Shown piece by piece: positions 9,763 to 18,261 of a stretch of 64,000 bases of DNA. The notes under the pieces are model-generated. The model saw only the letters and a program-made list of their open reading frames with translations, was not told the origin of the DNA and ran no database searches. Every line of letters begins with the position of its first letter. The first letter of the stretch is position 1. Where the stretch lies: NCBI RefSeq assembly GCF_020524905.1, contig NZ_JAIVKI010000003.1:124001-188000 (forward strand), given 5' to 3'. The translations under genes were made by a program, and so were the position numbers. The DNA is from Microbulbifer variabilis (lineage in GTDB: Bacteria; Pseudomonadota; Gammaproteobacteria; Pseudomonadales; Cellvibrionaceae).

Positions 9763-10611
9763 ATGCCAATGGCTTTTACGATTAGAAAACTGGCGATCGC
9801 CGCAGCCATAATGGCTGCGGCATCGCCCGTCTTCTCCCAGGCCCCGATTGTCGACCTGTCTGCAAGTAGTCAGGAACAATCCCCCGTTTCTAGTGGCTCT
9901 AGTGCTGAGGGCATGTTCCTCGCCCGCGCTACAACCTCCAGCCCCAAAGCCCAGACCAATCCCCAGGCCGAAGCCTACTACCAGATGCAGGTATTGCAGC
10001 AGGAAGTGCGCGAATTGCGCGGAACGGTTGAGGAGTTGCGCCATGAGATCAAGCGTCTCAAGCAGCAGCGCACCGAGGATTACATGGATCTGGATCGGCG
10101 TATTGCACGCCTGAGCGGCACCGAGCCCTCGGCACAACCATCTGTCCAGCCGACAGTACAACCGCCTGTCAAAGGTGGTGGCGGCGCCGCTGTTCGCGGA
10201 GACTCTGCCATGCCGCCTAAGCCCCAGGGGCCGAAAGATGGCAAGAGTGAGCGCGACCGCTACCAGGCCAGTTTTGGTTTAGCTCGCAATGGCGATTACG
10301 GTGGTGCCAGCGCTGAATTCAAGAGCCTGTTACAGGACTTTCCCAATGGTCAGTACGCTCCCAATGCCAATTATTGGTTGGGTGAGATAGCACTGGTGCA
10401 AGGGAATCTGGAGGAGGCCCGCGAGTGGTTTGTGGCATTACTGGATGGCTACCCAAACTCCAACAAAGTGTGGGATGGCCGCTATAAGCTGGGTACGGTT
10501 TATCACCAGCTGGGAGATCAGCAGAAAGCTCGCAACCTGCTGGAGCAGGTAGCTGCGAGTGATGCTCGCGCCTCGAACCTAGCTAAGAAGTATCTCCAGG
10601 AGAACTTCTAG
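9763..10611 (+). CDS. cpoB: Cell division coordinator CpoB (YbgF)
   Basis: Periplasmic protein that in E. coli couples peptidoglycan synthesis by PBP1B to Tol-driven outer-membrane constriction. The 282-residue protein has a signal peptide (cleavage near PVFSQA), a coiled coil (about 65-110, VLQQEVRELRGTVEELRHEIKRLKQQ) for trimerisation, a Pro/Gln/Val-rich linker, and C-terminal TPR repeats (about 160-282) including DFPNGQYAPNANYWLGEIAL. An in-frame ATG at 9769 is an alternative start. It closes the tol-pal operon and is followed by a strong terminator. Confidence 0.93.
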   Translation: MPMAFTIRKLAIAAAIMAAASPVFSQAPIVDLSASSQEQSPVSSGSSAEGMFLARATTSSPKAQTNPQAEAYYQMQVLQQEVRELRGTVEELRHEIKRLKQQRTEDYMDLDRRIARLSGTEPSAQPSVQPTVQPPVKGGGGAAVRGDSAMPPKPQGPKDGKSERDRYQASFGLARNGDYGGASAEFKSLLQDFPNGQYAPNANYWLGEIALVQGNLEEAREWFVALLDGYPNSNKVWDGRYKLGTVYHQLGDQQKARNLLEQVAASDARASNLAKKYLQENF

Positions 10612-10682
10612 CACAGAGTCAGGGTTGTAACTCTGCTCTATAGCGTCGCTGGTTTTTTGATCAGAAAAAGCCTATGATCCCG

Positions 10683-10715
10683 CGCCCGGATGGCATGAGC
10701 CATTCGGGCGTTTTT
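10683..10715 (+). terminator. Rho-independent terminator between cpoB and queE
   Basis: A perfect 12-base-pair stem (CGCCCGGATGGC 10683-10694 with GCCATTCGGGCG 10699-10710, one G-T pair) closes on the tetraloop ATGA and is followed by TTTTT. It ends only 13 bases before the queE start codon, so it either terminates tol-pal transcription or limits readthrough into queE. Confidence 0.85.
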
Positions 10716-10728
10716 GTGTCGGGTGTGT

Positions 10729-11388
10729 ATGACCAATTTGTCTAAAGAATCACTCAGGATTAGTGAAATTTTCTACTCCCTTCAGGGAGAGGCGCGAGAA
10801 AGTGGCCTACCAACGGTGTTTGTTCGCCTGACCGGTTGCCCGCTGCGCTGTACCTATTGCGACTCGGAATACGCTTTTTATGGCGGTGAGCGCATGACCC
10901 TGGAGCAGATATTACTGCAGGTTCAGAGTCATCCCGCGCGCCGTGTGTGCGTGACGGGAGGTGAGCCCCTGGCCCAACCCAATTGTCTGCCGCTGTTGGA
11001 AGCTCTCTGTGACGCCGGTTACTCGGTATCGCTTGAGACCAGTGGCGCCATGCCGGTGGATCAGGTGGACCCCAGGGTTTCACGGGTTGTGGATCTGAAA
11101 ACCCCAGCCTCTGGAGAACAGCACCGCAACCGCATGGAAAATATGCCGCTTCTCACCCGCGAGGATCAGATCAAGTTTGTGATCTGCGATCGGGGAGATT
11201 ACGAATGGGCCAGATTTACCCTGGATCAGTACCGTTTACCGGAGCGGGTAGGAGAGGTGCTCTTTTCCCCCAGCTATGAGCAGCTGCCCGCGCGACAACT
11301 GGCAGAGTGGATTTTGGCTGATGGCCTACCGGTGCGTATGCAGATGCAGTTGCACAAACTGCTGTGGGGAGATATCCCGGGTGTTTAA
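10729..11388 (+). CDS. queE: 7-carboxy-7-deazaguanine synthase QueE
   Basis: Radical SAM enzyme that converts 6-carboxytetrahydropterin to 7-carboxy-7-deazaguanine in preQ0/queuosine synthesis. The CxxxCxxC cluster motif appears as [15 protein letters not shown], and [22 protein letters not shown] is the family N-terminus. I chose the ATG at 10729 ([10 protein letters not shown]), giving 219 residues; an in-frame TTG at 10714 lies inside the terminator tail and is unlikely. No strong ribosome-binding site precedes the ATG. queC follows after 38 bases, so the two form a queuosine pair as in other gammaproteobacteria. Confidence 0.95.
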   Translation: MTNLSKESLRISEIFYSLQGEARESGLPTVFVRLTGCPLRCTYCDSEYAFYGGERMTLEQILLQVQSHPARRVCVTGGEPLAQPNCLPLLEALCDAGYSVSLETSGAMPVDQVDPRVSRVVDLKTPASGEQHRNRMENMPLLTREDQIKFVICDRGDYEWARFTLDQYRLPERVGEVLFSPSYEQLPARQLAEWILADGLPVRMQMQLHKLLWGDIPGV

Positions 11389-11426
11389 TTGGCCCGGTGA
11401 TTGTGGATATAAACATTGAGGAAGAG

Positions 11427-12104
11427 ATGACTGCAAAGAAAGCGGTAATTTTGCTGTCCGGTGGCCTCGACTCGGCCACAGTGCTCGCCATGGCGCGCGC
11501 AGAAGGTTACGAGTGTTATGCGCTGGGTTTCGATTATGGTCAGCGACATGAGGCTGAATTATTGGCAGCGAAGCGCGTTGCGGCCGATCTCGGTGCGGTA
11601 GAGCACAAGGTAGTGAAGCTCGATCTGCGTTCGATCGGCGGCTCAGCCCTGACCGACGACAGCATTGAAGTTCCAGAAGAGGAAACCAGCGGAATTCCGG
11701 TCACCTATGTGCCTGCTCGCAATACGGTGTTTCTCTCAATTGCCCTGGGTTGGGCCGAGGTTCTTGGAGCTCAGGACATTTTTGTTGGCGTCAACGCGGT
11801 GGATTATTCTGGATATCCAGACTGCCGTCCGGAATATATCGAGGCCTATGAAAAAATGGCCAACCTCGCCACCCGCGCTGGGGTCGAAGGACACAAGCTC
11901 TCTGTAAGAGCGCCGCTGATGCAGATGAGCAAGGCGGATATCGTGCTTGAGGGGACCCGTCTTGGGGTTGATTACAGTTTGACGGTATCCTGTTACCAGG
12001 CGCGCCCCGATGGTGCGGCTTGTGGTCGCTGCGATAGTTGCCGGCTGCGCGCTACGGGATTTACCGATGCCGGCCTGGCGGACCCCACATTGTATGCCGG
12101 TTGA
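11427..12104 (+). CDS. queC: 7-cyano-7-deazaguanine synthase QueC
   Basis: ATP-dependent enzyme that makes preQ0 from 7-carboxy-7-deazaguanine and ammonia. The PP-loop [10 protein letters not shown] lies near the N-terminus and the zinc-binding C-x8-C-x2-C-x2-C appears at the C-terminus as [20 protein letters not shown]. The ATG at 11427 is preceded by GAGGAAGAG and gives 225 residues, the usual length; the frame is open upstream to 11364 but that part overlaps queE. QueC acts directly after QueE in the pathway. Confidence 0.97.
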   Translation: MTAKKAVILLSGGLDSATVLAMARAEGYECYALGFDYGQRHEAELLAAKRVAADLGAVEHKVVKLDLRSIGGSALTDDSIEVPEEETSGIPVTYVPARNTVFLSIALGWAEVLGAQDIFVGVNAVDYSGYPDCRPEYIEAYEKMANLATRAGVEGHKLSVRAPLMQMSKADIVLEGTRLGVDYSLTVSCYQARPDGAACGRCDSCRLRATGFTDAGLADPTLYAG

Positions 12105-12131
12105 TTGGCAGTAGGTGTCATTTTCAAGGGA

Positions 12132-12179
12132 AATACCTAACTCCTTAAATTTGTTAGATTTTTTTTCGGGTTAGGTATT
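12132..12179. repeat. 10-bp inverted repeat around a T-tract upstream of tRNA-Lys
   Basis: AATACCTAAC (12132-12141) and GTTAGGTATT (12170-12179) are perfect reverse complements separated by 28 AT-rich bases that include a run of eight T. The right arm overlaps the -35 element proposed for the tRNA-Lys promoter. It is not a standard terminator because the T-run lies within the loop. It may be a regulatory site or a remnant. Confidence 0.5.
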
Positions 12180-12205
12180 GTCTTTTCAAAATAGATCCGT
12201 AAGAT
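12178..12205 (+). promoter_or_regulatory. Candidate sigma-70 promoter for tRNA-Lys
   Basis: TTGTCT (12178-12183) and TAAGAT (12200-12205) are spaced by 16 bases, and the next bases are GC-richer (ACGCAGCTCC), resembling the discriminator of stringently controlled stable-RNA promoters. The predicted transcription start is about 20-25 bases before the first tRNA. Confidence 0.5.
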
Positions 12206-12235
12206 ACGCAGCTCCTCACATCGAGGCACGGAAAA

Positions 12236-12311
12236 GGGTCGTTAGCTCAGTTGGTAGAGCAGTTGGCTTTTAACCAATTGGTCGCTGGTTCGAGTCCAGC
12301 ACGACCCACCA
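12236..12311 (+). tRNA. tRNA-Lys (anticodon TTT), copy 1
   Basis: A 76-base cloverleaf with acceptor arms GGGTCGT/ACGACCC, D-arm GCTCAGTTGGTAGAGC, anticodon loop CTTTTAA with TTT at 12269-12271, T-arm GCTGGTTCGAGTCCAGC and encoded CCA end (12309-12311). This is the standard bacterial tRNA-Lys. It differs from the next copy at one T-loop base (G instead of A). Confidence 0.98.
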
Positions 12312-12412
12312 TTTCCGCCGGGGCATTCACAGAAACCCCATAGCTTTTATACCTCTGCGCGAGGGTAAAGGCATCCTGAGTTGGGACATACCAAATTCGC
12401 CCAACTTCACAA

Positions 12413-12488
12413 GGGTCGTTAGCTCAGTTGGTAGAGCAGTTGGCTTTTAACCAATTGGTCGCTGGTTCGAATCCAGCACGACCCACCA
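12413..12488 (+). tRNA. tRNA-Lys (anticodon TTT), copy 2
   Basis: Second 76-base tRNA-Lys, identical to the first except TTCGAAT instead of TTCGAGT in the T-loop. The encoded CCA ends at 12488. It follows copy 1 by 101 bases of unrelated spacer, so the two are probably processed from one transcript. Confidence 0.98.
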
Positions 12489-12603
12489 TCTCTTCCTCCC
12501 GTGAATTACACCGGATTTTTAATCTCTCATTTGAAAAGCTGGTTTTTCTCGCCTGCTATATTTCCTATTTGGCGCAGCCACAAGCTTTTATATTAAGCTG
12601 GGC

Positions 12604-13704
12604 TTAGCTATCAATTAAATCTGCTGCTACTTCTCCCAAAAATAAGCAGCTGGTAAGGCCGGGAGACTCAATCCCAAAAAAAGCTACCAATTGAGGCCCT
12701 TTTGTTTCGCCCTTGTGAAAAACTTTGAAATCCTGGGGTGGGCTGCCTTTTGCTGCCAGTTTTGGGCGAATGCCAGCATAGTCCGGTTTCAGGCTTTCTT
12801 GGGGGAGTTCGGGCCAGTAGAGACGAATACTTTTATAAAATTTTTCCCCTCGGTTTTTATCCACCGTGTACTCAATTTTGTCTACCCACTCAACATCTGG
12901 GCCAAAGCGAGCGTAGCCCTCCATGTCCAATGTGAGGTGGGTGCCGAGCCCGCCGGGCTCTGGCAGGGGGTAGATTAGGTGGGAAAAAGGGGGTTTGTGG
13001 TTGAGAGAGAAATAATTTCCCTTTGCTAGAAATTGATTTGGGACCTCCTGCCGAATACTTTTATCGTTAATTTTGCAGAGCAACCGGTGGCTATGCAGTC
13101 CTGCAGCCACAATCAAATACTTTGTGGCAAGCTGATAACCGTCACTCATGGTGAGTTGATAGTTTTCGCTTTCGCGAGATACTTTTTCCACTGCTGTATC
13201 CAGTACCACCTGGCCCCCCTCTATCTCCAGGGCGCCCTGTAATGCCAGCAGAAGGGTGTGGCTATCGAAAATACCCGTAGTGGGTGAGTAAATCGCGCTA
13301 TGGCAGTGCAGTTTTGGTTCTATGGACTCGGCTTCTTTCCTGTTCAGTAGTCTCAACCTTCCCGCACCGTTCTTATCACCCTGTGCCTTCAGGGCTTTGA
13401 GTTGTGGAAGTTGGGATTCGCTGGTGGCCAGAATTAATTTACCGATAGGTTTATGTGGGACGGCGTGCTCACGGCAAAAGTGATAGAGCTTGGCTTTACC
13501 TGCGACACAGGCCCGGGCTTTTAGGCTGTTGCTGGGATAATAAATGCCGGCATGAATCACCTCGCTACTGCGGGCGCTTATCTCGGTGCCGATACTGGTG
13601 TGTTGTTCCAAAACCAGTACCTGCAGGCCTCTACTGGCCAGAGCGTATGCACTGGCAAGTCCAATAGCTCCGGCACCAATTACAATGCTTTCTACCTTTT
13701 CCAT
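12604..13704 (-). CDS. FAD-dependent oxidoreductase, L-2-hydroxyglutarate dehydrogenase-like
   Basis: A 366-residue DAO-family flavoprotein. The N-terminal dinucleotide motif VIGAGAIGLASAYALASRG binds FAD, followed by SARSSEVIHAGIYY, which is typical of the L-2-hydroxyglutarate oxidase/dehydrogenase (LhgO) branch. The C-terminal part has DYAGIRPKL and FFGIESPGLTSCLFLGEV, also conserved there. The substrate cannot be settled from sequence. The ATG at 13704 (MEKVESIVIGAG) is preferred because the family starts at the FAD motif; an in-frame TTG at 13743 would add 13 residues. It is a lone minus-strand gene between the tRNAs and nadA, and looks richer in A+T than its neighbours. Confidence 0.82.
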   Translation of the reverse strand: MEKVESIVIGAGAIGLASAYALASRGLQVLVLEQHTSIGTEISARSSEVIHAGIYYPSNSLKARACVAGKAKLYHFCREHAVPHKPIGKLILATSESQLPQLKALKAQGDKNGAGRLRLLNRKEAESIEPKLHCHSAIYSPTTGIFDSHTLLLALQGALEIEGGQVVLDTAVEKVSRESENYQLTMSDGYQLATKYLIVAAGLHSHRLLCKINDKSIRQEVPNQFLAKGNYFSLNHKPPFSHLIYPLPEPGGLGTHLTLDMEGYARFGPDVEWVDKIEYTVDKNRGEKFYKSIRLYWPELPQESLKPDYAGIRPKLAAKGSPPQDFKVFHKGETKGPQLVAFFGIESPGLTSCLFLGEVAADLIDS

Positions 13705-13913
13705 GAAGGGTCCACCGATAAGAGAAAGACTTTGTTTGCCCAAACGTACAGCTCTTCGCTTAACCCCTGTACTCCCCGGATTGGTTGGGCGTGCACAACG
13801 GGGAGCTACTTACTTTGTGCTGCTGTCAAATAACTAGTTGTTGATACTTTAGGTGCACTGATATGGCGTCGCAATGCGTTATAATGCGCGTTTTTCGCTA
13901 GTGGTAGTTGGCC

Positions 13914-14966
13914 ATGACCCAAAAGTCCATTGTCGCAGAACAGGTAGATTCCCGCTCTCTGGTGCAGGCGCACTTGGCGGAGCCGGTTGTGCCTCAATAC
14001 AGTGAAGAGGAGTTGCAAGCCTGGCGCGAGCGTATAAAGCGCCTGCTGAAGGAGCAGAATGCCGTACTGGTGGCTCACTATTACACAGACCCACTCATCC
14101 AGGCACTGGCCGAAGAGACTGGCGGTTGTGTGTCTGACTCCCTGGAAATGGCCCGCTTTGGTGCTAAGCATAGCGCCGATACCCTGGTGGTGGCCGGGGT
14201 GAAGTTTATGGGTGAGACCGCAAAGATCCTGACACCCAATAAGCGTGTGTTAATGCCCACCCTGGAGGCTACTTGCTCCCTGGACCTGGGCTGCCCCCCA
14301 GATGAATTTTCCGAGTTTTGTGATCAGCATCCAGATCGCACAGTAGTGGTTTACGCCAATACCTCCGCTGCGGTGAAGGCGCGGGCCGATTGGGTGGTCA
14401 CTTCCAGTATTGCGCTGGATGTTGTGGACCACCTGGATGCCAATGGCGAAAAAATCTTGTGGGCACCAGATAAGCACCTCGGTGGTTACGTGCAGCGCGA
14501 AACCGGTGCAGATGTTCTGCTTTGGGATGGCTCTTGTATCGTACACGAGGAGTTCAAGGCGAAAGGGGTGGAAGATCTGAAGGCACTCTACCCGGATGCG
14601 GTAGTGTTGGTACATCCAGAATCCCCTGCCTCGGTGGTTGAGTTAGCGGATGTGGTGGGTTCTACCTCGCAGATAATCAATGCGGCCAAGACTCGCCCAG
14701 AGAAGCGCTTTATCGTGGCAACCGACCAGGGCATCTTTTACAAGATGCAACAGGAATGCCCGGATAAAGAACTGATGGTTGCTCCCACCGCTGGGGCCGG
14801 TGCCACCTGCCGCAGTTGCGCCAACTGTCCATGGATGGCGATGAACTCCCTGGAGAACCTATGTGGAGTGCTGGAACGCGGTGACAACGAGATCTTTGTG
14901 GATGCGGAGCTGGGCCGCAAGGCGATGATCCCACTGCAGAGAATGCTGGATTTCCGTAAAGGCTGA
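13914..14966 (+). CDS. nadA: Quinolinate synthase NadA
   Basis: Condenses iminoaspartate with dihydroxyacetone phosphate to quinolinate in NAD synthesis, using a [4Fe-4S] cluster. The 350-residue protein shows the family segments [34 protein letters not shown] and the cluster cysteines in [20 protein letters not shown] and [17 protein letters not shown] take the ATG at 13914 (MTQKS); an in-frame TTG lies two codons upstream. A TATAAT hexamer at 13880-13885, 28 bases before the start, could be the -10 element. The gene ends in a bidirectional terminator shared with the convergent bepA. Confidence 0.96.
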   Translation: MTQKSIVAEQVDSRSLVQAHLAEPVVPQYSEEELQAWRERIKRLLKEQNAVLVAHYYTDPLIQALAEETGGCVSDSLEMARFGAKHSADTLVVAGVKFMGETAKILTPNKRVLMPTLEATCSLDLGCPPDEFSEFCDQHPDRTVVVYANTSAAVKARADWVVTSSIALDVVDHLDANGEKILWAPDKHLGGYVQRETGADVLLWDGSCIVHEEFKAKGVEDLKALYPDAVVLVHPESPASVVELADVVGSTSQIINAAKTRPEKRFIVATDQGIFYKMQQECPDKELMVAPTAGAGATCRSCANCPWMAMNSLENLCGVLERGDNEIFVDAELGRKAMIPLQRMLDFRKG

Positions 14967-14993
14967 AGATTGCCCAGTGGGGCTTATCTGACA

Positions 14994-15034
14994 CCAACCA
15001 AAAAGAGCGGCCATTGGCCGCTCTTTTTGGTTGG
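14994..15034. terminator. Bidirectional terminator between nadA and bepA
   Basis: A perfect 19-base-pair palindrome with an ATT loop: the left arm 14994-15012 and right arm 15016-15034 contain AAAAAGAGCGGCC and GGCCGCTCTTTTT. The A and T runs make it a terminator on both strands, fitting the convergent genes. Confidence 0.92.
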
Positions 15035-15051
15035 TATTGGTGGCAGGGGGA

Positions 15052-16560
15052 TTAAAGCTCCTTGGCTTTCTCCTGCATCTTGATCACATCCTTGAGACGC
15101 TGTTCCAAAATGGCATTCGTTTGATAGTCATCTTTGGTCATGCGGATGCCGTGACGCAAGTGTTGTAGGGCTTTGTCGAAAACTCCATTGAGAATGTAGT
15201 ACTCGGCGCGGGCCTCATGTACGCCGACAATATCCCCAGCCAAGCCGTGTGTCTCTGCCAGCAGGTACCATACGGCCGGATCCTTCTTGCGCACCCGGCT
15301 GTATTTGGCCAACATGCGTTCGGCCGCCAGATAGTTGCCTGCCTTAAAGTGCGCATTGGCGAGCCCCATGATCAGGGCGTGGTCGCCGGGGTTGCGATCC
15401 AGCGCGCGCTGTAAACGTTGAGTGGCACCTGTGTAATCTTGTCGGACCAGATCGATATCCGCACGTGCCAGTACAAAGGCCGCTTTTGATGGCTCTTTGT
15501 CGAGCAGAGGTTGCAAGGTATCCAGAGCCGAATCCGGCCTTCCCGCTGCGATCTGCGCCAGTGTCAGGCCGTAGCGGGCGGCATCTTCATTGTCATTGAT
15601 ACCGTTGAGTTCGGCCTGGAAGCGTTTAACTGCCTGCTGAGGTGTCGCTTCAGTGGCCAGGCGAATTCTGGCGCGCATCATATGGTAATCGCGACTGTCG
15701 CTCGGTTCGATATTCTCCATACGCTGGGAGCGCAGCTTGGCGTCGGCGATCCGCTTTTCTGTTACCGGGTGGGTCAGCAGGAACTCCGGCGGCCGGCGAT
15801 AGTAGCGTGTGGCTTTAAGCATCTGCTCGAACATCTCGCCGGCGGCGTCCGGGTCGCGGCCAGACTTGGCCAGGGTTTCAATGCCGACCCGATCGGCCTC
15901 CTGCTCATTCTTGCGGCTAAAACGCAACTGGCTGTCCAGTGCTGCGGCCTGGGTTGCGGTCATGGCCGCAATGCCAGCCTCGCCGCCGGCAGTGGCAGCG
16001 AGCACCAGAGCGCCGAGCATGCCGGCGAGAGTGGGCAGGGTATTGTTGCGCTGGGCCTCCAGTGAGCGGGCGTAATGGCGCTGGCTGAGGTGGCCCAGTT
16101 CATGCGCAATTACCGAGGCAAACTGATCTTCATTTTCCGCAAACAGGAAGAGGCCGGTGTGAACACCCATGATGCCGCCGGGCACCGCGAATGCGTTCAT
16201 GGTTTCATTGTTCACTACGACCACATCGATATTCTTGTCCTCCAGAGGGCTGTATTCGGCAAGTCCCTTGACGGTTTTCTCGACGTATTGTTGCAGGAGT
16301 GCATCTGAGGAGGTCTTTACCTGGCTGCGGAACATTCGCAGCCACATTTGCCCAAGTTCTTTTTCTCGCTGGGGGGAGACCAGGCCGCTGGTGCTGTCGC
16401 CGAGTTCCGGCAGGCGGATCCCCTCGGAGTCGGCAATGGCTGCGATTGGGGTGCTGCCGAGCAATAGGCCGATGCCCAATGCCTTTAAACTGCCACGTAG
16501 TCGCTGTGGGAGGGTCGAGGAGTGTGTTCGACGAGGCAGGCTTTTTTGGGGATCAGTCAT
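15052..16560 (-). CDS. bepA: Periplasmic M48 metalloprotease, BepA-like (TPR)
   Basis: Zinc protease/chaperone that in E. coli helps assemble or degrade outer-membrane proteins such as LptD. The 502-residue protein has an N-terminal signal (hydrophobic LKALGIGLLLGSTPIAAIA after a long basic lead), the M48 motif SVIAHELGHLSQRH (zinc ligands about H153 and H157, catalytic E154) and the third ligand in NEQEADRVG. Residues about 290-490 form TPR repeats. Length and order match BepA (487 residues in E. coli). It is followed by a bidirectional terminator. A possible promoter is TCGACA (16632-16627) with TATAGA (16610-16605), spacer 16, on the minus strand. Confidence 0.92.
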   Translation of the reverse strand: MTDPQKSLPRRTHSSTLPQRLRGSLKALGIGLLLGSTPIAAIADSEGIRLPELGDSTSGLVSPQREKELGQMWLRMFRSQVKTSSDALLQQYVEKTVKGLAEYSPLEDKNIDVVVVNNETMNAFAVPGGIMGVHTGLFLFAENEDQFASVIAHELGHLSQRHYARSLEAQRNNTLPTLAGMLGALVLAATAGGEAGIAAMTATQAAALDSQLRFSRKNEQEADRVGIETLAKSGRDPDAAGEMFEQMLKATRYYRRPPEFLLTHPVTEKRIADAKLRSQRMENIEPSDSRDYHMMRARIRLATEATPQQAVKRFQAELNGINDNEDAARYGLTLAQIAAGRPDSALDTLQPLLDKEPSKAAFVLARADIDLVRQDYTGATQRLQRALDRNPGDHALIMGLANAHFKAGNYLAAERMLAKYSRVRKKDPAVWYLLAETHGLAGDIVGVHEARAEYYILNGVFDKALQHLRHGIRMTKDDYQTNAILEQRLKDVIKMQEKAKEL

Positions 16561-16768
16561 TTTGATTACTGCTCGGTCTGTCCGTGTAGGATCTATAGTC
16601 CAACTCTATACGCAACCCCGTTGAACTGTCGAGAGTTTGACCGAGTGGGTCTGTAAAGGTTCAGGCTTGCGCCAGTTGGCAGGTTAAAAAGGGTAAAGCT
16701 TTGGCGGTATCTGGCGCAGATTACGCGTTATAATCTGCAGCCCTGCAAAGTTTGTGACCGAGTAGCCA

Positions 16769-17047
16769 ATGGCCGAGTTTCCCTCCGATACCGCTGGTGA
16801 ACAGAAAGTGCCGGACTGGCACACGGCGGTAACGGTGGATGCCCGCCAGTTGCCGTGCCCCCAGCCCCTGTTGGCCATGCGCAGAGCCCTGCGCCAATAT
16901 GAGGCGGGAACCCTGCTGTGTATTATGGCCACCGATGAGGGCTCCTGGCGCGATTTCCACAGCTTTGCTTCACTGAGCGGCAGGCCTCTGCTGCGCGCCG
17001 AGAGGCGTGATAACACCTTTCTATATTGGCTGTACGCTGGCAAATGA
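16769..17047 (+). CDS. TusA-family sulfurtransferase-like protein
   Basis: A 92-residue protein with the TusA/SirA fold signature VDARQLPCPQPLLAMRRAL, where the CPxP cysteine (about residue 30) is the sulfur-accepting residue in characterised members. It is not the canonical TusA; the same gene lies between bepA and perM in Pseudomonas, where the homologue has been linked to molybdenum-enzyme homeostasis. The role here is inferred only from that neighbourhood. A TATAAT hexamer at 16729-16734 precedes it. Its stop overlaps the perM start (ATGA). Confidence 0.85.
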   Translation: MAEFPSDTAGEQKVPDWHTAVTVDARQLPCPQPLLAMRRALRQYEAGTLLCIMATDEGSWRDFHSFASLSGRPLLRAERRDNTFLYWLYAGK

Positions 17048-18153
17048 AGAATCAATCCCGAGAGTCTATGTTGTCGATTGTTAAAGGCTGGGTGAACCGC
17101 TACTTCAGTCAGGAAGAAGTGGTGCTGCTCGTGCTGTTACTCACCGTGGCACTGGTGGTGCTGGCCACGCTCGGAGGCGTGCTGGCGCCGGTGCTTACGG
17201 CTCTAGTGATCGCTTTCCTGATGCAGGGCATGGTGCAAAAGCTTAAGTCCTGGCGAGTGCCCCACTGGATCGCGGTGTCGCTTTCCTGTCTGGTATTGGT
17301 CGGCACCATTGTGGCCTTGCTATTTGTCGTGCTACCGATTATTTGGCGCCAGCTGGTACGTCTCGGCGCAGAATTGCCAAATATGGTGCAGCGCGGCCAG
17401 GAGTTGCTGTTGCTACTGCCGGAGCGCTACCCGCACCTGGTTTCGGCGGCGCAGATCGATGAGATTTTTAATACCCTCGGCAAAGAACTCGGTGGCATGG
17501 GGCAGACCCTGCTGGCCTTCTCCCTCACCAACCTGCCAATTTTTGCCGGACTGCTGATTTATGTGGTGGTGGTGCCGATCCTGGTATTTTTCTTCTTAAA
17601 GGATTCCGACCAGCTGATCCGTTGGTGTACCTCCTTCCTGCCGAAGGAGCGTCCCATGCTGCACCAGATCTGGCACGAGATGAACGATCAGGTTGCCAAT
17701 TATGTGCGCGGTAAAGTGGTGGAGATCGGCATAGTGGCAGTGGTGAGCTATGCCGCCTTCCTGTTGCTGGGGGTCAATTATGCCCTGTTGCTGGCTGTGG
17801 CAGTGGGCTTAAGTGTTTTGATTCCCTATATCGGCGCAGCAGTGGTGACTATCCCGGTGGCGGCCATTGGCCTGTTCCAATGGGGTTGGAGTAACGAATT
17901 TTTCTACCTGATCATAACTTACGGGATTATCCAACTGCTCGATGGCAATGTGCTGGTGCCGTTGTTGTTCTCTGAGGCGGTTAACCTGCACCCGGTGGCG
18001 ATTATCCTGGCGGTATTGTTTTTTGGTGGGATTTGGGGTTTTTGGGGAGTCTTCTTCGCTATCCCTCTGGCCACCCTACTCAAGGCCATTATGACCGCCT
18101 GGCCCACTAGCGAGCACCAGGCCGAGTGGGAGGCAAAACGCATTTCGGAGTGA
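17044..18153 (+). CDS. perM: PerM/AI-2E-family transporter
   Basis: Inner-membrane protein of the AI-2 exporter (AI-2E/UPF0118) superfamily, 369 residues with about eight membrane helices, beginning with VLLLVLLLTVALVVLATLGG. Conserved segments include VVVPILVFFFLKD, FLPKERPMLHQIWHEMNDQVANYVRG and LVPLLFSEAVNLHPVAIILAVLFFGGIWGFWGVFFAIPLA. The transported substrate of PerM members is not established. The ATG at 17044 overlaps the upstream stop by four bases, supporting coupling; ATG at 17068 is an alternative. It is followed after 108 bases by purC, which has its own promoter. Confidence 0.88.
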   Translation: MKNQSRESMLSIVKGWVNRYFSQEEVVLLVLLLTVALVVLATLGGVLAPVLTALVIAFLMQGMVQKLKSWRVPHWIAVSLSCLVLVGTIVALLFVVLPIIWRQLVRLGAELPNMVQRGQELLLLLPERYPHLVSAAQIDEIFNTLGKELGGMGQTLLAFSLTNLPIFAGLLIYVVVVPILVFFFLKDSDQLIRWCTSFLPKERPMLHQIWHEMNDQVANYVRGKVVEIGIVAVVSYAAFLLLGVNYALLLAVAVGLSVLIPYIGAAVVTIPVAAIGLFQWGWSNEFFYLIITYGIIQLLDGNVLVPLLFSEAVNLHPVAIILAVLFFGGIWGFWGVFFAIPLATLLKAIMTAWPTSEHQAEWEAKRISE

Positions 18154-18189
18154 TGTCCGACTGAGTCTTCATTAGTCGATTTCTTTTCT

Positions 18190-18218
18190 TTGTATAGGCG
18201 CGGGGCCATTGCTAGAAT
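18190..18218 (+). promoter_or_regulatory. Sigma-70 promoter candidate for purC
   Basis: TTGTAT (18190-18195) and TAGAAT (18213-18218) are separated by exactly 17 bases. The predicted start is about 35-40 bases before the purC ATG. The 17-base spacer and hexamer matches make this one of the clearer promoters in the window. Confidence 0.6.
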
Positions 18219-18261
18219 GCCGCGCTTTCCTTTATTTGCTCCTTCAAATAGGTGAGAGCCC

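Noticed and set aside
12236-12488. Tandem near-identical 76-base units as a possible CRISPR or mobile repeat
   Set aside because: Both fold as complete tRNA-Lys cloverleafs with encoded CCA; only two copies and a long spacer.
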